DNA of 6,546 bases, from contig DATDOY010000007.1 in the NCBI GenBank assembly GCA_035293045.1, forward strand, positions 1-6,546, read 5' to 3'. The notes beneath the pieces were generated by a model, which worked only from the letters and a program-made list of their open reading frames with translations, searched no databases and had not been told where the DNA came from. The number at the start of each line of letters is the position of its first letter. Positions within the stretch are counted from its first letter, which is position 1. This DNA is from DATDOY01 sp035293045 (GTDB taxonomy: Bacteria > Actinomycetota > Acidimicrobiia > IMCC26256 > JACPCJ01). The position numbers were made by a program, and so were the translations under genes. This document shows positions 5,696 through 6,546 of this stretch, piece after piece.

Positions 5696-6469
5696 TCAGG
5701 GGTTGCGACGGGATCCGTGGCCGTCGAGGCGGGATCCGTGGCCGTAGAGGAAGGCCCAGTTGGTTGTCGAGACCTCGATGTCCCAGCCCAGGCTCGCGAG
5801 CCGGCGGCGGAGGGGTTCTGGTTCCCAGAACACCTTGACGATGTCGAACTCGCGGCCGTCGGCCACGGTGCGGGTGCTGACGCCCGACTCGAGGTCGGTC
5901 CAACTGTCGATGCCTTCGATGCGGGTTCCGTCTTGGCGGAACCGACGGGGGATCGCCGGCCCCCCGAGGGCCGGGTGCGCGTTGTCGAGGAAGAACACGC
6001 GGCCGTCGGCCTTGAGGGCGGCGTCGACGAGACTCCAGAACTCGTCGAAGCGACCGAGCGGCACATGGCTCAGCCAGAACGAGAAGCACACGACGTCGTA
6101 GCGGCGGGGCGGCTCCCACGCGAAGAGGTCGGCGACGACCCAGTCGATCGGTACGGTCGCACCGCTCAACTTCTTGCGGGCCGAGTCGAAGGCTTCCGGC
6201 GCGGCGTCGACCGCGGTGATGCGGCCGGCGTGGCGCGCGATCTCCACAGTCCAGTTGCCCGTGCCCGCGGCCAGCTCGAGCACGTCGCCGTGGGGGGCGA
6301 AGGCGTCGAACGCGGCCCGCACTCGCGCGATCTCACCATCCCAGCGCTTGGCGAACGCCTCACCCACGTCGTGGCGACCCCGGCGGAACCACCAATCGTC
6401 GTAGTCGGGAACGCGGGCGCGGTAGTACTCGATCTGGCTTTCGAGCAGTTCGCCGTCGGCGTCGGCCAC
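5696..6469 (-). CDS. Class I SAM-dependent methyltransferase
   Basis: This 257-residue cytoplasmic enzyme would transfer a methyl group from S-adenosylmethionine to an unknown acceptor. Motif I is VLELAAGTGNW (63-73), the SAM-binding glycine loop. AVDAAPEAF (86-94) holds the acidic residue that contacts the SAM ribose (Asp88). WVVADLF (110-116) supplies the motif III-type aspartate, and YDVVCFSFWLSHVP (124-137) is the next strand. The N-terminus ESQIEYYRARVPDYDDWW (10-27) is typical of a broad family annotated only as class I methyltransferase. The GTG at 6469 is chosen because the family-like N-terminus starts there and a TACGAT box sits 8 bp before it, although the frame stays open to the window end. 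The C-terminus carries a duplicated 7-residue unit (GHGSRLDGHGSRR) from a 21-bp DNA repeat. It converges on the CrtC-like gene and ends beside the 46-bp palindrome. No functional link to the other genes is visible. Confidence 0.88.
   Translation of the reverse strand: MADADGELLESQIEYYRARVPDYDDWWFRRGRHDVGEAFAKRWDGEIARVRAAFDAFAPHGDVLELAAGTGNWTVEIARHAGRITAVDAAPEAFDSARKKLSGATVPIDWVVADLFAWEPPRRYDVVCFSFWLSHVPLGRFDEFWSLVDAALKADGRVFFLDNAHPALGGPAIPRRFRQDGTRIEGIDSWTDLESGVSTRTVADGREFDIVKVFWEPEPLRRRLASLGWDIEVSTTNWAFLYGHGSRLDGHGSRRNP
5710..5745 (-). repeat. Tandem 21-bp duplication in the methyltransferase 3' end
   Basis: The 15-mer GGGATCCGTGGCCGT occurs at 5710-5724 and again at 5731-5745, a 21-bp period. 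Being a multiple of three, it adds a second GHGSR heptad to the methyltransferase C-terminus without breaking the frame. It looks like a recent slippage duplication. Confidence 0.7.
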
Positions 6470-6546
6470 GGATCGGGATCGTACGAGTGAGCGCGCCCCG
6501 ACGCCGCATGCCTCGCGCGAAGAGGCGGACAGGGTCGTCCGCGACC
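6470..6546. other. Upstream region of the methyltransferase, to window end
   Basis: These 77 bp hold the probable methyltransferase promoter, the 8-bp palindrome TCGTACGA (6479-6486), and a GCCTC/GAGGC inverted repeat at 6510-6526 with a 7-base loop that may be an operator. A plus-strand frame from GTG 6487 or ATG 6508 is open to the window edge, but too short to call a gene. Confidence 0.3.
6478..6483 (-). promoter_or_regulatory. -10-like box for a leaderless methyltransferase mRNA
   Basis: TACGAT on the minus strand matches the TAnnnT pattern (four of six bases of TATAAT) and is followed by eight bases and the GTG at 6469. This spacing is identical to that before the KstR-like gene. No Shine-Dalgarno sequence and no clear -35 are present. 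Confidence 0.4.

Noticed and set aside
5159..6490. Long plus-strand open frame across the palindrome and opposite the methyltransferase
   Set aside because: It runs through the intergenic palindrome and has no recognisable domain, whereas the minus-strand methyltransferase has clear SAM motifs.
6487..6546. Possible start of a divergent plus-strand gene (GTG 6487 or ATG 6508)
   Set aside because: Only 13-20 codons are visible, with no Shine-Dalgarno or family signal; cannot be supported within this window.

Overview
The window is 6,546 bp of high-GC DNA with dense, closely packed genes. Its G/C-ending codons, GTG starts, several apparently leaderless promoters and lipid-catabolism gene families all suggest an actinobacterium, possibly a Mycobacteriales relative or an environmental Acidimicrobiia-type lineage. 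Species cannot be read from the sequence. No rRNA, tRNA, CRISPR array, insertion sequence or phage gene was found.

Layout from left to right: (1) the C-terminal part of an ABC-2 type membrane permease (+), cut by the window edge; (2) a TetR-family regulator (+) that resembles KstR, the actinobacterial steroid-catabolism repressor. An exact match to the 14-bp KstR operator consensus lies 10 bp before its start and overlaps a -10 box. (3) Convergent to it, one base away, is an acyl-CoA synthetase of the FadD/AMP-binding type (-). (4) Upstream of that on the same strand is a small four-helix membrane protein of unknown function. (5) Divergent from it is an APH-fold phosphotransferase of the ACAD10/11 and LvaA kinase type (+), followed 7 bp later by (6) a 371-residue protein carrying the RDRSWG-type signature of the CrtC/AttH-like lipocalin-fold superfamily (+). 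(7) A convergent class I SAM-dependent methyltransferase (-) closes the window. Between genes 6 and 7 lies a perfect 46-bp palindrome, probably a shared bidirectional terminator or a dispersed palindromic repeat.

Read together, genes 2 to 6 look like a small lipid or steroid-acid catabolism module. The regulator would sense a CoA-linked steroid or fatty-acid intermediate. The ligase would activate a carboxylic acid to its CoA thioester. The kinase may phosphorylate a hydroxyacyl-CoA, as its relatives do in 4-hydroxyacid catabolism. The CrtC-like protein may bind or modify a hydrophobic substrate. This functional link is an inference from gene families and proximity. The observations most worth following are the KstR operator with its leaderless start, the kinase/CrtC-like pair beside an acyl-CoA ligase, two palindromes in the divergent 3298-3346 promoter region, and the 46-bp palindrome.
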